This document shows positions 12,001 through 22,362 of a DNA stretch of 64,000 nucleotides, piece by piece. The DNA is from Nothophaeocryptopus gaeumannii (lineage: Eukaryota > Ascomycota > Dothideomycetes > Mycosphaerellales > Mycosphaerellaceae). The notes under the pieces are model-generated. The model did no database searches, was not told the DNA's origin, and saw nothing but the letters and a program-made list of their open reading frames with translations. A program made the translations under genes and the position numbers. The DNA lies in contig JASISA010000001.1 in NCBI GenBank assembly GCA_031771865.1, positions 2,728,001 to 2,792,000 on the forward strand, written 5' to 3'. The first letter of the stretch is position 1. Each line of letters opens with the position of its first letter.

Positions 12001-12806
12001 CCGCTGCTTGGTGGTGTGCTGAAAGGCGACGCACTCTGATCGGTAAGCTCAGCATGCACCTCTGGCGCGGCCAAGTTGCTGGGCTTGTTTGCGAGGACCG
12101 TGGGTTTTACAGGAACCTTTGGCTTGGCCGCTCTATTCACTATAGGAGGGTCTGGACTTTTCTCTCGTGTCGGACCGGTCTTTGGATCTGATTGTGCCTG
12201 TGGTCTCGCTGACAACGAGATCGGAGGACCAGATATATCCTCCAATTCAGCTGGGTTGGCAGCATCGGCAGTCTGAAAAAGGGCATGCATCCGAGCTTCC
12301 AACGCAGGAGTAGTAGCCCTACTGATGTTCCTGGAATGAGTCTTGCCCGGCGGTTCGCCCGTCCTGTTAGGTGTCAAAGGAAACAGCGGACTGCTGCCCG
12401 CAGATGGCCTCATATCCACCGAGAACGTCCTCTGAGGCGACCGTGGAGAGTCCACTGTCACCAATGGCGGAGATGGCTGGATGGGGCTCATCGTGACCAT
12501 CGACACCGGCCGTGGAGAGGACGGGCTGGGCGTCTGCGGTTTGCGCGGCGTTGTAAGCGCGAGCACCGGTTGTCCTCCTCCAACTGGTCCCAATCCAAGT
12601 CCAACGGTACCGCTCTTCCCTCCTGATGTTCTCGGCCGCCCATTGGTACCCGATGCAGCTCCTCCATTGACCGCCAGAGACGCCTGCCTCGCGGTGGGTG
12701 TTTGTGGTGCTACATCCTGATATTTTCCGAGATTCTCAAACTTGGATCGCAATGACGATATCGGCTTGATTGATGATGTATCCGGCCCCTCCCTCTGCCC
12801 CTCCAT
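9054..12806 (-). CDS. WD40-type inositol polyphosphate 5-phosphatase
   Basis: A single exon encodes about 1250 aa from the ATG at 12804-12806; the frame also runs 21 codons upstream without an ATG. The N-terminal half is disordered and rich in Ser/Pro/Arg (many SPxR-like sites). A beta-propeller follows (about residues 590-900; KVTSVVFKP, WLGTNAGDIHEVDI, CVRIWDG). The catalytic domain is C-terminal and complete: FGFQEL, GGIHGNKGAI, FVNCHLAAG, LNGDLNYRID, PAWCDRILYRG and VSDHRPV. These motifs hold the metal ligands and catalytic residues of Mg-dependent 5-phosphatases, which remove the 5-phosphate from PI(4,5)P2 and related inositides. The same domain order is known in S. pombe and plant 5PTases. 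It probably acts on the cytosolic face of membranes. Confidence 0.92.
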   Translation of the reverse strand: MEGQREGPDTSSIKPISSLRSKFENLGKYQDVAPQTPTARQASLAVNGGAASGTNGRPRTSGGKSGTVGLGLGPVGGGQPVLALTTPRKPQTPSPSSPRPVSMVTMSPIQPSPPLVTVDSPRSPQRTFSVDMRPSAGSSPLFPLTPNRTGEPPGKTHSRNISRATTPALEARMHALFQTADAANPAELEDISGPPISLSARPQAQSDPKTGPTREKSPDPPIVNRAAKPKVPVKPTVLANKPSNLAAPEVHAELTDQSASPFSTPPSSGQSSPGTQGVPSKAPLSNRNQSSASILSRARNDSDASWVQRIRGDSDASFVDRARAGSNASFVELSSLPDNWRSSPPLTHHAPAARREQEASGVSARSGSVPARYRSMRGRDARNVEDLPEERPQLPTRPELQMRTGRVSPPKTRSGRTSPLKQQMLSKKSIDGLKRAATDLSDAGRRIPAVKFHTKSALAQGFDRTSSPATATPATAHPVMGAPAIPAPRRSVDKRREPPPPPPVANGQSADDHEDIIPPSMGGDQGAGLTDYPDGTKANRRPPKFKQRPFQIPTGYDTRLVAVCGEFVCTTGYVTKAWNFRTGEELLNMEHRDTTKVTSVVFKPSTDVEDEGKRIWLGTNAGDIHEVDIPSQSVVKTKNSAHSRREVFRMFRFASELWTLDDGGELFVWKPDHKGMPSLDSRCNKWKVPKNAGFAIACGQQLWLASGKDIRVFKPGANSDTEFQLTRTPLNQPGTGDVTCGATLNHKQDTVFFGHSDGKVSIYSRLDFTCQAVINVSVYRIACMAGVGEYLWAGFSTGMAYVYDTSTTPWNVKKDWKAHDKQICSIIADPSAMWKMGRLNVITLGLDNCVRIWDGMLQEDWMEWRLHSRDSEFCSFRELTAAVMTWNAGASKPSYLSQDRDDANFFREYMTHREPPDILVFGFQELVDLEDKKVTAKSFFKSKKKDPEEQQHMSHQYRAWRDHLGKCIDDYMPTDTTYTLLHTASMVGLFTCIFVKSAERSRIRYVHTTEVKRGMGGIHGNKGAIILRMVLDDSSLCFVNCHLAAGQTQTMHRNNDIAEILEATNLPSYPLNTDEVAEHCDVFTSGGDGSMIMDHEICVLNGDLNYRIDTMGRDSVIKHIRQGNLARLLERDQLLLSRRKNPGFRLRAFHEKPINFAPTYKYNVRSDDYDTSEKRRSPAWCDRILYRGIGKVKMEEYRRWDNIRVSDHRPVSGRLRLRIKTVDADKREIVWDKCVQEFEGVRQRIARAAQ

Positions 12807-13396
12807 GTTGAATATCCAGTGATGTTGGAGTTTATGGTATTCTTGGCACGAGTCTCGGGGTGTACCCACTCATGGTCCAGCTCTTGCCACAAGATCTTTC
12901 CATATGATCGCTGCCCAGTCGCTTATTGTCGTCGCTGTGTTGTTTCTCCAAAAGTTGGAACGTCATGCCAGCAGCACGTTACCCCCGGTCAGGCCATTCC
13001 GCGCGATCCCTGGCAGACCGGAGACGAGGATGAGGTGGAATAGTCGAGGTCGGGGTTTGGTGATTACTGGAGGAGCTCCCTTTGATTTGCGCTGGTGAGT
13101 ACTGAAGCTGTCCCTCAGTTGGTACATCTCAAGGTCAAATGGATCATGGGCTATTTGCGAGTCCTGCTCCACAGCGTGCTCATCACGTTACGCGTGTGCC
13201 GAGAGGCGAAGTGCAGGCGTGCAGAAGACCAGCATCAGCAGGCAGACCCTGGCTTAAACTTTAATACAACTCTGAAACCCTGCAGACGCCGTTTCGTGTT
13301 GTTCGTGTTTCGTCTGAGAGGACGTGCATCACCAACCAACCATTTCCCATGCACCTCAGGAACAGCACCACCGCGACGTGAACAAGCATGTGGTAG
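12807..13396. other. Divergent region with unresolved 5' exon(s) of the CHY gene
   Basis: This 590-bp stretch lies between the divergent 5-phosphatase and CHY zinc-finger genes. The CHY frame is closed upstream of 13397, so its first exon(s) must lie here. A consensus donor TGGTGAGTAC occurs at about 13094-13103, downstream of an ATG at 13030-13032, but I could not join it to the CHY frame with confidence. Confidence 0.3.
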
Positions 13397-13810
13397 GTTC
13401 AAGAAGCCATTGATCTGGAAGGCCATACTGATGATGATGATTATAGTAAACACATCCTCAACGCCCAAGTCTCCATCCGCTCACCCTGCTGCAAGCAGTG
13501 GTTCGACTGCGCAGAATGCCACGCCGAGAGTCAGACACACCAACTCAAACAAACCATGGAAATGGTATTCGCCTGCAAAAAGTGCAAGAAGTGTTTTCGA
13601 AAAAACATGGACGAGTTTGAGGAGAGCGATGAATACTGTCCGCACTGTGATAACCATTTTGTGATTGAAGCCAAAGAGCCGAAAGCCCGATTGGAGGTCG
13701 AGGGAGAAGACGCGCGGATAGACGCGAGGATGTTGAAGGATGAGCGGTTGAAGCAGAAAGATGATATTACGATATGGGACGACGAGGGCGACGCGTCGAG
13801 GTTGGGATGA
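13397..13810 (+). CDS. CHY zinc-finger protein (3' exon; N-terminal exon unresolved)
   Basis: The frame starts after a possible TAG acceptor and reads VQEAIDLEGHTDDDDYSKHI, then ILNAQVSIRSPCCKQWFDCAECH, FACKKCKKCFRKNMDEFEE and DEYCPHCDNHFVIEAKEPKA, ending DASRLG. The Cys pairs (SPCC, CAEC, CKKC, CPHC) are those of the CHY zinc-finger family, whose yeast member Hot13 acts in the mitochondrial intermembrane space; other members are cytosolic. The residues upstream of DDDDYSKH are poorly conserved in this family, so nearly the whole domain is covered. The true ATG must lie in one or more upstream exons within 12.9-13.39 kb. Confidence 0.75.
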   Translation, partial: VQEAIDLEGHTDDDDYSKHILNAQVSIRSPCCKQWFDCAECHAESQTHQLKQTMEMVFACKKCKKCFRKNMDEFEESDEYCPHCDNHFVIEAKEPKARLEVEGEDARIDARMLKDERLKQKDDITIWDDEGDASRLG

Positions 13811-14582
13811 GGAGTGGGTGAAGGAGATTATAAATGCTGAGGGGAGCAAATGAGTCGCTCCGTGAACGAGAAGAGGGATGGTCAGAAAGAGACCTTGGCT
13901 GAGGGTAGAGGGACAAAAGAAGGTGTTATGAAGATAAGCCAGGACGACAGAGCTTAGACCACCGCCAACATGGCTCTGGATGCGAAAGATCCGGATCTAA
14001 CAACGCGGCCGCTCAGCAACAGAGTAAGCTCTCATCCACAACTTAATCCTCACGGCAGCCGATACTACAAACTATGGATCACTGGCACGTCGGAATGCAG
14101 AGATTAGGCAGCATGACAGGAATATCTTGCAAGCCAGAAGGAATGATCTGATACTACAGAGATGTCGGCTCTCCACCCACTGCATTTTCCCAACGCATTT
14201 CTTCGAACTGTGCTGAAAAGGTACCTCTATCGATTGTTGTCCCGATGCTTTCCGAGAGCTTTGAGCAATGCTATGCTCATAAACGCCCATGTTGAACGCC
14301 TTTTCCATGCCGTCATGCTCCGCCGCGAGCCTCCCTCGCAGCTCCTGTCGCTATGCCCGAGATATCATCTCATGCGCCAGACCTGGCCTCCTCGTGACAT
14401 CGCCATCTCCCACTCTGCAGATGACAACATGATCCTTATGCATGCGCGACCTCTACGCCTTGGAACTTGGCGCAGCAAGCGTAAAGGGCTGGCAGCTTCC
14501 ACCGGCCTCAATCTTCATCTTAAGGGTCCTCTGCCCAGACGCGTAATGTCTCCGTTCCCCATCAGACGGCGGACCTCAAGCC
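13811..14582. other. Convergent intergenic region
   Basis: This 772-bp stretch lies between the 3' ends of the CHY gene (plus) and the MFS gene (minus). The 158-codon frame at 14162-14638 overlaps the MFS 3' end and shows no known motif, so it is not annotated. No repeat or RNA gene was seen. Confidence 0.4.
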
Positions 14583-16326
14583 TCATCGCCCGCTCAATTG
14601 TTCAACTCTCGTGCTCCCTCGCGGCGGAAATCTTGTAAAGCACAATACCACAAACGCAACCAACGCAACTCCTCCATTCACCGTAAATGTAAAGCTTGGC
14701 TTGCCAATCGCAGCAAAAGCCGAGAATATGTATCCGAATAGGCCTGTGGTACACAATGTCGCAGCCATCTCGACGAGACTAATTGCACTCAGAGCATCCG
14801 CTCGTTGCGAAGGCGAACACATCTGCAATATCGTTCCTTTCGCTGCAGAGCCTGTCCCGGCGGCAAGCGGGAGGGCAATGGCCACAATGTAGAGTTGCCA
14901 GCCGGCGTAGGTGAATGTCGCCAGAGCAGTGAGAATGCCATCGACGAGGATGCTGTATCGAGTGTAGAAGAGATCGAATGCGAAGGACTCGTCTTCATTT
15001 GGCTTTGGTTTGGGAGGTTGGACCGGTTCATCTTCACCTTGCAGTGGACCGGGCTCGAAGTCTCTTGGATCCGTTGCAACATCTGGGACATCGTCGTCTT
15101 CGAGATGCACCTTCTCTCTCTTCGAATCGCGGCTGTCCATCCATTTTCGCCCGTTGTGGATAATGGCTGGGAACGCGAAAGTGAGGTATAGCCCGCGAAC
15201 GAGGGAATTGATAGAGATTAGCCAGCCGTTCTCTTTCGTGCCGAAGTCTAGTACGTCGGTGGCAAACATTTGAAGCAGGACGGGAATGTAGCCGGTGGCA
15301 AGAAGGGCTGTGAAGGCGCCGGCTCCGAGAAGAACGATACCCCATTCTCGCTTGTGGTTCCCATTCTGCAATCTCCACTTCTGTGGGACGAACATTCGGA
15401 GTGGCTCGAAGAAACAGGAGAGCGAGCGTGTTTTCTTTTCGTCTGCTGGTGAAAGCTCGACTTTGATCCAGGGGAGGAAGATCCAGATGTAGATGCTGGA
15501 AACAAGGAACAGAACGAGTGTTACGCGGAACGGTGCAATGATGCCAAAGCCATCGCTCAGCAAACCACCGAAGAGGTACCCGAGTGCTGTGCCAAAGAAT
15601 GCGCAGCCCTGGAGTCGGCCTAGCGAGGCAGTCCTCTCAGCAGACTGAACGACCTCGGTGGCGAAGGAGTTGAGGGCGAGCAAGTAGCCTGCTGGTCCTC
15701 CAACGATTGTGATCATTTGCGAGCATTGAATGATAATGATCCCAACTCCGCCCCCAATTTGGACGCCCACGTTCTGCACAGCCAGTCGAACAGCCGGCCA
15801 GAAAACGCTGCTCAAGAGAGCCGACTTTACGCCGACCCGCTTAATGCACCATCCGGTGTAGAACAGATTCAGGACTCCAAATAATGTCGTTACGACTGCG
15901 AGAAGGGCTACCGAGCGTGCTGTGCTGGCTTGGATGTTTGTAATGTGGCATCGATCAGGTGTTCCAGGGTCCGGATGCGATTTGTAGTATTCATCACATG
16001 TCATTACACTGAAGACGTAGATGAGTCTGCAGATAGTGTCAACGTCTGTCCTCTCCTTTTTCGGTAATGCTTCGAACTCACGGCACCTGCGTCACACCAA
16101 ACGATAGACTGACTAACGTGCTGGTAAGCAACAGCCTCAACACCACCGACTTGCCCCATTTTGACTCTGGTTCTGTTGGCGGAGCAAGTGAAGCAGTTGT
16201 CGAGGTTGATGGCGAAGATGATTTCGCTCTCGGAAGAAGTGGGGAGTTTTCCGATGGCTCTGTTTCTGAGACCGTTGCCGATGACGGTGACTTATTGACA
16301 GAGCTGTAGTCCTCTTCTATCGCCAT
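14583..16326 (-). CDS. Major facilitator superfamily transporter
   Basis: Exon 1 is 16082-16326 and exon 2 is 14583-16026. A 55-nt intron (16027-16081, GTGAGT...CTGCAG) joins TQVP to LIYVFSVMTCDEYY in frame, for 562 aa. About twelve hydrophobic segments are visible. A long cytosolic loop rich in Lys/Asp/Glu/Pro (REKVHLEDDDVPDVATDPRD) lies between the two halves. The N-terminal tail is Ser-rich and holds an acidic dileucine signal (ENSPLLPRA), often used for vacuolar or endosomal sorting. The TM1/loop sequence with DEYY is typical of a fungal MFS group of unknown substrate. The gene is divergent from the GCK-III kinase across 1 kb. Confidence 0.88.
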
Positions 16327-17338
16327 GCTGAAGTGCTAAACATGCGAGATAAAAAATTGAACCGAAGCAAAAGCATATATAGGTAAGCAAGAATGGTGAA
16401 GTGCTTCAACACATTGCGTATGTGAGAGAATAATGGGGTCTGCGATGCCCCCGTTCCTTCGGTGGCCTACTCCCGACACCGGCGTATGTGAGGTGCGGTG
16501 AAGCTTTGAATGCTTGGCCGAGATAGCCGTAGAGGTGAGGTACCTTCCTCGTGTTGCGATAGGCCTTTCTCGTGTAACGGGATGTTGGGCGATGATGGTG
16601 GGGCTGTCGCGTGCTGGGTTCCGCAGTTTGAATACAAGAACAAAGTACTTCCCCCGAAGAGCATTAAAGAGCAAGAGATGGCTGCGACAAGCAGGCTTAC
16701 AGAAGATGAAGATTGATACTCGCCGTTACCGCCGAACTGCCTGGTGAAGTTTCGAGTGTTGTCTCACGTCAGCATTGAACATACCCAAGGCTGAACAAGA
16801 TCCTCTTAAACGATGGCACATTGAGCAGATGAAAGAGCTGTTGTTAGGACATGGTCCCCAGGACCTCATAACTTCTGGTGGTCGACTGCTTGGAGGTGCT
16901 CTGAGCCGGCCGAAAGCGATATAGCCAGAAGAGGAAGACATCATTCAACCTTTGATTCAACCCGCATTCCTCGTTATGCGATTGTAGGTCTTGCACTGAC
17001 ATCTTGACGTCTGTGAAGAGGTGAAACGCCTTGCACGAGCCCGCGGCGGCGCGCGGACCAGCCGGAAGCGGTTTCGTTTTGGTTGCACTGGCAACAAGAC
17101 GTCGTTTGCCGATGACCACGACGAAGCACAGGGCCACGAGCATGCGACCCTTCACCAGCCACATCATATCGCTGCATGTCACACCCTTTCCACCAATTCT
17201 ACCTTTGAATCGCATTCTATGAAATTACAGCATCTCGCCCTTCCTCGTTGCGCCTATTATTGCTATCCATCCTCGGCTGAGTCGGCGGTAAACAAAGACT
17301 CCCGGTAGCATTGGAGCCGAGCGGCCAGCGCAATCGAG
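16327..17338. other. Divergent intergenic region
   Basis: This 1012-bp stretch separates the MFS and GCK-III kinase start codons and should hold both promoters. Small frames exist on both strands but none shows a recognisable motif. No tandem repeat was seen. Confidence 0.4.
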
Positions 17339-19555
17339 ATGGCGGAGGATTACCAGATGCTCGAGGAGCTGGGCAGTATGTCTCGGATACTGCGAAGTGT
17401 ATTGAAGGATAAAAAACTTCTCATACTGATCAATTGCACAGGCGGCTCCTTTGGAACAGTCTACCGCGCTCTGCACAAACCCACCGGCGAATACGTTGCC
17501 ATCAAACACATCGACCTCGAAGGTAGCGACGATGACATCCGTGAGATTCAACAGGAAATCTCTCTCCTATCCACCTGCAGCTCCGAATATGTCACTCGAT
17601 ACCGATCGTCCTTCGTCCGCGGCGTCAAGCTCTGGATAGTAATGGAGTATCTCGGCGGCGGCTCATGTTTGGACTTGTTGAAGCCATGTCCCAAGGGGAT
17701 GGAAGAGAAGTACATCGCAATCATTATGCGGGAGCTGTTGAAGGGTCTGGACTACCTACACACAACCGGCAAGATACACAGAGACATCAAGGCTGCCAAC
17801 ATCTTGTTGTCAGAGGGGGGACAGGTCAAGATTGCGGACTTTGGAGTGGCTGCGCAGTTGACAAACATCAAGTCGCAGCGGTTGACCTTCGTTGGCACGC
17901 CTTTCTGGATGGCACCTGAGGTCATTCAAGAAGCTGGGTATGACTTCCGCGCCGACATTTGGAGCTTGGGAATCACCGCCATGGAGATGGCATTGGGTGA
18001 GCCGCCTCGCAGCGATGTCCATCCGATGAAGGTGCTTTTCCTCATTCCAAAGGAGAAGCCACCTCGGCTGGAGGGCAGTCGCTTCACCAAAGAGCTCAAG
18101 GAGTTCGTTGCGCTGTGTCTGAACAAGGAGCCGGAGAATCGACCGAGCGCAAAGGCGTTGCTCAGGCACTCATTCATCAAGAGGGCGGGAAAGACAGAGA
18201 CATTGCAAGAGCTTGTGCAGAAGGCCAGATACTTTGAGCAGCATGGCACGACACACGAGAGGGATGTGCGGTATTACGAGGAGACTCTGAAATCGATGAA
18301 CCACTCGATGGATGACGATGAATGGGTGTTCGACACCATCAAGCCCGCTGCTAGCTTCCGTGCTCAGCCCAAGCCGACGCCTAGTATGAAGCGACGAAAG
18401 CTGGAGCGGATACCTTCTGGCGACGCATCAGACGTGGAGAACGCTACGGCTGCGATGGAGCATATGAGCTTGCGCGCCGCACCGCTGGCTCAGTCTGTCA
18501 CCACGCCTTCAAGGGAAGCATCGACTATTCGCACTCCCAAGGTCAGAGGGCTTAGCAACCAACGATCTATTAGTGGATCGCGAAAGGTCTCGAACACGCC
18601 CACCGCGCGCAAAGTCTCGGCCACTCCTACTGCACGTCGTGTCCCCAGTCGAAACGTGTCCGGCGCAACGCCAACAGCGAGGAGAGTCAGCAAGCAGCAA
18701 CCTCCAATGCCAAAGCAGCCCTTGGGCTTGGATATGTCCTTTGGCAATGGCACGTCAACTGTTCGTCAGTTCAAGCGCGTCAGCTCAGGCAACCGTCCCT
18801 CGACGCCGCCCGAACAGACTGGCACGTCGCCACAAGATAGCGTCTTCGACTCCGATGCCGAGAACAAGCCACCTCCGAAAGAACCACCGCCATCAGCTCC
18901 GGTAGTTGCGACCAAAGATGCGGTGCTCGGTCGACGATGCTTCGCCAAGTGTATAGATCCTGCTTTCCAGGAAATGTATGCGTTCACGGCAGATAAGACC
19001 AAGCGAGATGCTCTCAGCAGTGTCGCTGAAGTTTGGTCCAAGCTCGATGAGCTGGATCCGGAGGGCGAACTTGTGCTCATGAAGAGCATCATTGATCGCG
19101 TGCAGTCCGACCCCAAGCTTGCTGCTGCATTGATGCCGCAACGAGTTGTGAATGCACAGCTGGCCTCACTGCGGGCATCATCAGCTAAGAAAGGTCCCCA
19201 TGTCTCGGAAACAGAACTTTCCATGCGCGACATGACGCCGCAGTCATCACCGACGAAGGCATTGCACCCGATGGACGCTCTTTCAAGTTCGACTCAGTCG
19301 CCCAATAAGCGTGAAAGCAGTGGTAGTCCTTCTAAACTCGTCATGGCATCGCAGAACCCGCATCTGAAGAAGATGCGTTCGAACCAGCACTTGCAGGGTG
19401 AGCGGGAGAAGGCTGCGCTGGACGAGAGGGTGCGCCTTGAGGAAAAGATGCCTGGCGGTAAGCAAGAGCCTGGCATGGAGCACGTTGGTTTGCTCTCGGA
19501 GGTTTTGTACGGCAGGTGGACTGATGGTCTGCGGACGAGGTGGCCGTTGGCTTAG
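17339..19555 (+). CDS. Ste20-family protein kinase, GCK-III (YSK/Nak1/Kic1-like)
   Basis: Exon 1 is 17339-17375 and exon 2 is 17442-19555. The 66-nt intron (GTATGT...TTGCACAG) is a multiple of three without stops and would read through. Splicing restores the glycine loop ELGSGSFGTVYRA. The kinase domain (about residues 8-265) shows VAIKHIDLE (Lys), HRDIKAANILL, DFGVAAQLTN and the Ste20 signature VGTPFWMAPEVIQEAGYDF. The C-terminal part is long, disordered and rich in Ser/Thr/Pro, with repeated TPTARR/K elements (about residues 400-445). The final region (EHVGLLSEVLYGRWTDGLRTRWP) is conserved in fungal members. Such kinases act upstream of NDR/Orb6 or in septation and polarity. The total is 716 aa. 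Confidence 0.92.
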   Translation: MAEDYQMLEELGSMSRILRSVLKDKKLLILINCTGGSFGTVYRALHKPTGEYVAIKHIDLEGSDDDIREIQQEISLLSTCSSEYVTRYRSSFVRGVKLWIVMEYLGGGSCLDLLKPCPKGMEEKYIAIIMRELLKGLDYLHTTGKIHRDIKAANILLSEGGQVKIADFGVAAQLTNIKSQRLTFVGTPFWMAPEVIQEAGYDFRADIWSLGITAMEMALGEPPRSDVHPMKVLFLIPKEKPPRLEGSRFTKELKEFVALCLNKEPENRPSAKALLRHSFIKRAGKTETLQELVQKARYFEQHGTTHERDVRYYEETLKSMNHSMDDDEWVFDTIKPAASFRAQPKPTPSMKRRKLERIPSGDASDVENATAAMEHMSLRAAPLAQSVTTPSREASTIRTPKVRGLSNQRSISGSRKVSNTPTARKVSATPTARRVPSRNVSGATPTARRVSKQQPPMPKQPLGLDMSFGNGTSTVRQFKRVSSGNRPSTPPEQTGTSPQDSVFDSDAENKPPPKEPPPSAPVVATKDAVLGRRCFAKCIDPAFQEMYAFTADKTKRDALSSVAEVWSKLDELDPEGELVLMKSIIDRVQSDPKLAAALMPQRVVNAQLASLRASSAKKGPHVSETELSMRDMTPQSSPTKALHPMDALSSSTQSPNKRESSGSPSKLVMASQNPHLKKMRSNQHLQGEREKAALDERVRLEEKMPGGKQEPGMEHVGLLSEVLYGRWTDGLRTRWPLA

Positions 19556-19966
19556 AAGATCCGATTAGGGGAGGAATTCTGGGGGAGGAGATTGTGGGGC
19601 AGGAGATTGAGGGTGAGCGGTTTCTTGAATCCTCTGAACAAAAGTTGCTGCATTGCATTGCAAGAGGACAGCTGGATTGGATGTTCTTGGTTAGCATTTG
19701 CGAAAGCCATGCGGCGCATGTGTGCATGTATCGACCATGTTGAGGTCGTCGGCGCTGTGAGAGGGAAAATGCATTGGGATGTCAAAGTAGTGAAACTTGT
19801 AAATAGACCATTGTAGGACCAAATACGAACCGCGGAGGTGATCATGTAGCCGTAGCCGCAGCCTTTCTGGCGTTCAAAGGATCCTACTATTAGGTGCAGT
19901 CTTCACCTCATCCTTACCCTTGAGAGCGAAATTCCTCCTGGCCTGGTTTTAACATCAACGCTTCCA
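19556..19966. other. Convergent intergenic region
   Basis: This 411-bp stretch lies between the kinase and hydrolase 3' ends. No supported gene or repeat was seen. Confidence 0.4.
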
Positions 19967-21013
19967 TCATGAGACCTCAACAGCTCCCTCGGGCACCCCC
20001 TTTATACTCCGTAGTCTTCGCCCAAAGAAATGCATAATCGGTATCATCTCATCCCGGTTACTGGGCATGCTGTCTCCCGGTTTCCTATACCTCTTCACCT
20101 CGACATGTTGAAACACTCTCTTCACTTTCTCTTCGGACTCGCTCGTGACGCTGCTGGAATCAGACGAGCCGGCACAAATCAAAACCGGAGTTCTGCACTT
20201 CGGATCCAACGTCGCAGGTGCTTCAGTCGGTAATCCTGCTCCAATGCTGATGACGCCACCGAGCTCAATGAGGGATGGATCTTTGACTGGAGAGCTGGTG
20301 TCCAGCGAGACTGCGAGGTTCAGAGCCGCCATTCCGCCTTGTCCGAATCCGAAAAGTAGAATCTCTCGACGAGTGTAGTTGCATTTGGGTACGAGGATAT
20401 CGTTGATGATGATTTTGAGAATTTCGGTTGTTCCTTTGAAGCCGGAGTCGGCGTCGAGGCCGCCGTTGGAAGAGTCGAAGATTATGTCGTCGCCCCAGTG
20501 GAAGCCGTCTAGGTCGAGTAGGTTTTGCGGACCTTGGATGGAGATGCAGAATGTTTCGGGGAGGTTCATCCGTTGACCGAGCTTCTCGAAAGAGTCGGCT
20601 TTGTCGCCCAGGCCGTGGAGGAGTAAGAGGACATTGGTGGGTGGATCATCTTTGGGTGCTGGTGGAAGATGTTAGCCGGTAAGAATTCGGTCTTTCGATG
20701 TTGTTTGAAGCTGAAAGTGGACGAAGAACAGCGTCTTCTGCCAAAGAAAGGCACATCACTTGGGACAGGTACACATGCTGGCCGCTGAAACATTTTTCCA
20801 GTGATGGTACGACTCTGCTGTCCTGCCGATGAAGTAGGCCTTGCCGCATGCACCGCCTTCATGACTGAGCTGAGGGACAGCTAACGCCACGGTCCTTGAA
20901 TAGCGGTAGGGAAGACAGACACGTTGCAGGGCAAGGACCGTAATGGACTTACGAGATACGATCTTGACCTTGAGCTTTGGCGGAAAGTCGGCTGTTGTTG
21001 GTAGACGACCCAT
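19967..21013 (-). CDS. FSH1/phospholipase-carboxylesterase-like alpha/beta hydrolase with Gly at the nucleophile position
   Basis: Exon 1 is 20953-21013 and exon 2 is 19967-20658. A 294-nt intron (20659-20952, GTAAGT...GGCTAACATCTTCCACCAG) is long for this window, but splicing is in frame and yields 250 aa. It joins GRLPTTADFPPKLKVKIVS to PPKDDPPTNVLLLLHGLGDK. The HGLGDKADSFEKLG segment (oxyanion side) and DGFHWGDD fit the phospholipase/carboxylesterase (acyl-protein thioesterase-like) family. The elbow that normally reads GFSQGG is GFGQGG here, so the catalytic Ser is absent. An Asp (CAGSSDSSS) and a His (IMHFFGRRL) are near the expected places. It may be a non-catalytic homologue. Confidence 0.8.
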
Positions 21014-21858
21014 CCGGCCCGTTGCACTATTTCACAGCTCTATAACGAGCTGGTCTAGTTCTGCAGGAACAAGCTTGAGTTCAAGGCTAGAGAGCTTCAG
21101 CTGTGCCGTCGATGTAGAGCTGGCGTCTTCTAGCCAGAGCTTTCGGATGCCGTTGCTTCTTTGGAAGTTCCTTGGACGGGAGTTGTGATATGGTGGCTGT
21201 GTGGTGTGGCAGAAATTGCACAGCCTCGTCGGTATTCGCAGAGATTGCGGCCAAGCTCAGGGAAGCACCGAGGATGTTCCTTGGCGGGAAGCTTGTGGGG
21301 CTTGTTTGGTCTCGGCATCCGATTTGCCAAACACCCTCGCACATCGATTGACGACGATCGATCTAGACGTCAGTCCGCCCGCCACCGCTTGACACGATTC
21401 AATCATGCTTGATGAGCCAGCATGCATTTCGTGTTCAAGCTGCGACGGCGGTCGGCCTGAAGCACCAGCCGAATCCGCACATGACGCCGGCCTGCCCAAT
21501 TGCCTCAAGTCAGCAGCGAACGAGTATGGTGGTACGTGTACGGAGCTGTTTCAGTTTCAGGGCAAGGCGGGTGATGCAATCGGTTGAGCCATTCAACACG
21601 CGTGCATGAGCCATTGAACACGCGTGCATGAGCCCAGCTGGCCTGTGACGGTGACGATGGCGGGGCCTGGACTGAGGGGCACTGCCACTGCCGCACTGCC
21701 TTATGCACTGTGCAGGAGGTACGAGGTACGAGGGGTATTTATTTTCTCAGAGCTCTCATCATCTTCCTCCTTCAGATCCACTGCTCCATCAAGCTCATCA
21801 TCAGCAACAGTACATCCCCAACACCAACTCAACCACCAAAAACACATCACCAGCCAAG
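21014..21858. other. Divergent promoter region
   Basis: This 845-bp stretch separates the hydrolase and CipC starts. The last 120 bp before the CipC ATG are rich in pyrimidines and CA-runs (ccaccaaaaacacatcacca), a typical fungal leader. A short duplication of gagccattgaacacgcgtgc occurs at about 21590-21628. No gene was seen. Confidence 0.4.
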
Positions 21859-22362
21859 ATGTTCGGATTCGGTGAGCTCGTTCACGGCTGCCTTCCTCGA
21901 AGCTTCTGCTGACGTGTCTCTCAGACGAGGCCCGCGACAACTACCAAGAGGTCAACCAGTCTGACAACAAGGCCGAATTTTCCCATGAGCTCCTCTCCGG
22001 AGGTGCCAGCTTCTTGGCCATGAAGGCCTTCGAGGACCACCAGCGTGGTGAGGGTAAGCTCGGAATCAGCTGCCTTCTGACGTAAAATACTTCAGTAGCT
22101 GACACGTCGCTCCATAGGCAAGCCGATCTCTCACCAGTTCGCCAAGGAGCTCATTGCTGGCTTCGCTGGTGTTGAGGTTGACAGACTCGCCGAGACCAAA
22201 GGCGCCGACTACATCGACCGCGAGAAGGCCAAGCGCCAGGCGAAGGAGCGCGCTGAGAACCTTTACGACCAGCAGTACGGCGGTCAAGACCAATATGACC
22301 CAAACCAGCAGCAGCCACACGGTCACCTCCGTGACGAGTTCGGCGGCGGTAACAACTGGTAA
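21859..22362 (+). CDS. CipC-like stress/antibiotic-response protein (DUF3759)
   Basis: There are three exons, 21859-21871, 21925-22053 and 22118-22362, with introns of 53 and 64 nt (GTGAGC...TCTCAG and GTAAGC...CCATAG). They give 128 aa starting MFGFDEARDNYQEV. The conserved blocks FSHELLSGGASFLAMKAFEDHQ, GKPISHQFAKELIAGFAGVEVD and KGADYIDREKAKRQA match CipC, first described as concanamycin-induced protein C of Aspergillus. The C-terminus is rich in Gln/Tyr/Gly. The biochemical role is unknown; family members are strongly induced by drugs, stress or in hyphae. This is the last clearly core-type gene before the repeat-rich boundary. Confidence 0.93.

Noticed and set aside
17376..17441. Reading through the first intron of the GCK-III kinase as coding
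   Set aside because: The 66-nt segment has a GTATGT donor and a CTGATCAATTGCACAG end, and splicing rebuilds the glycine-rich loop; the open frame through it is due to its length.
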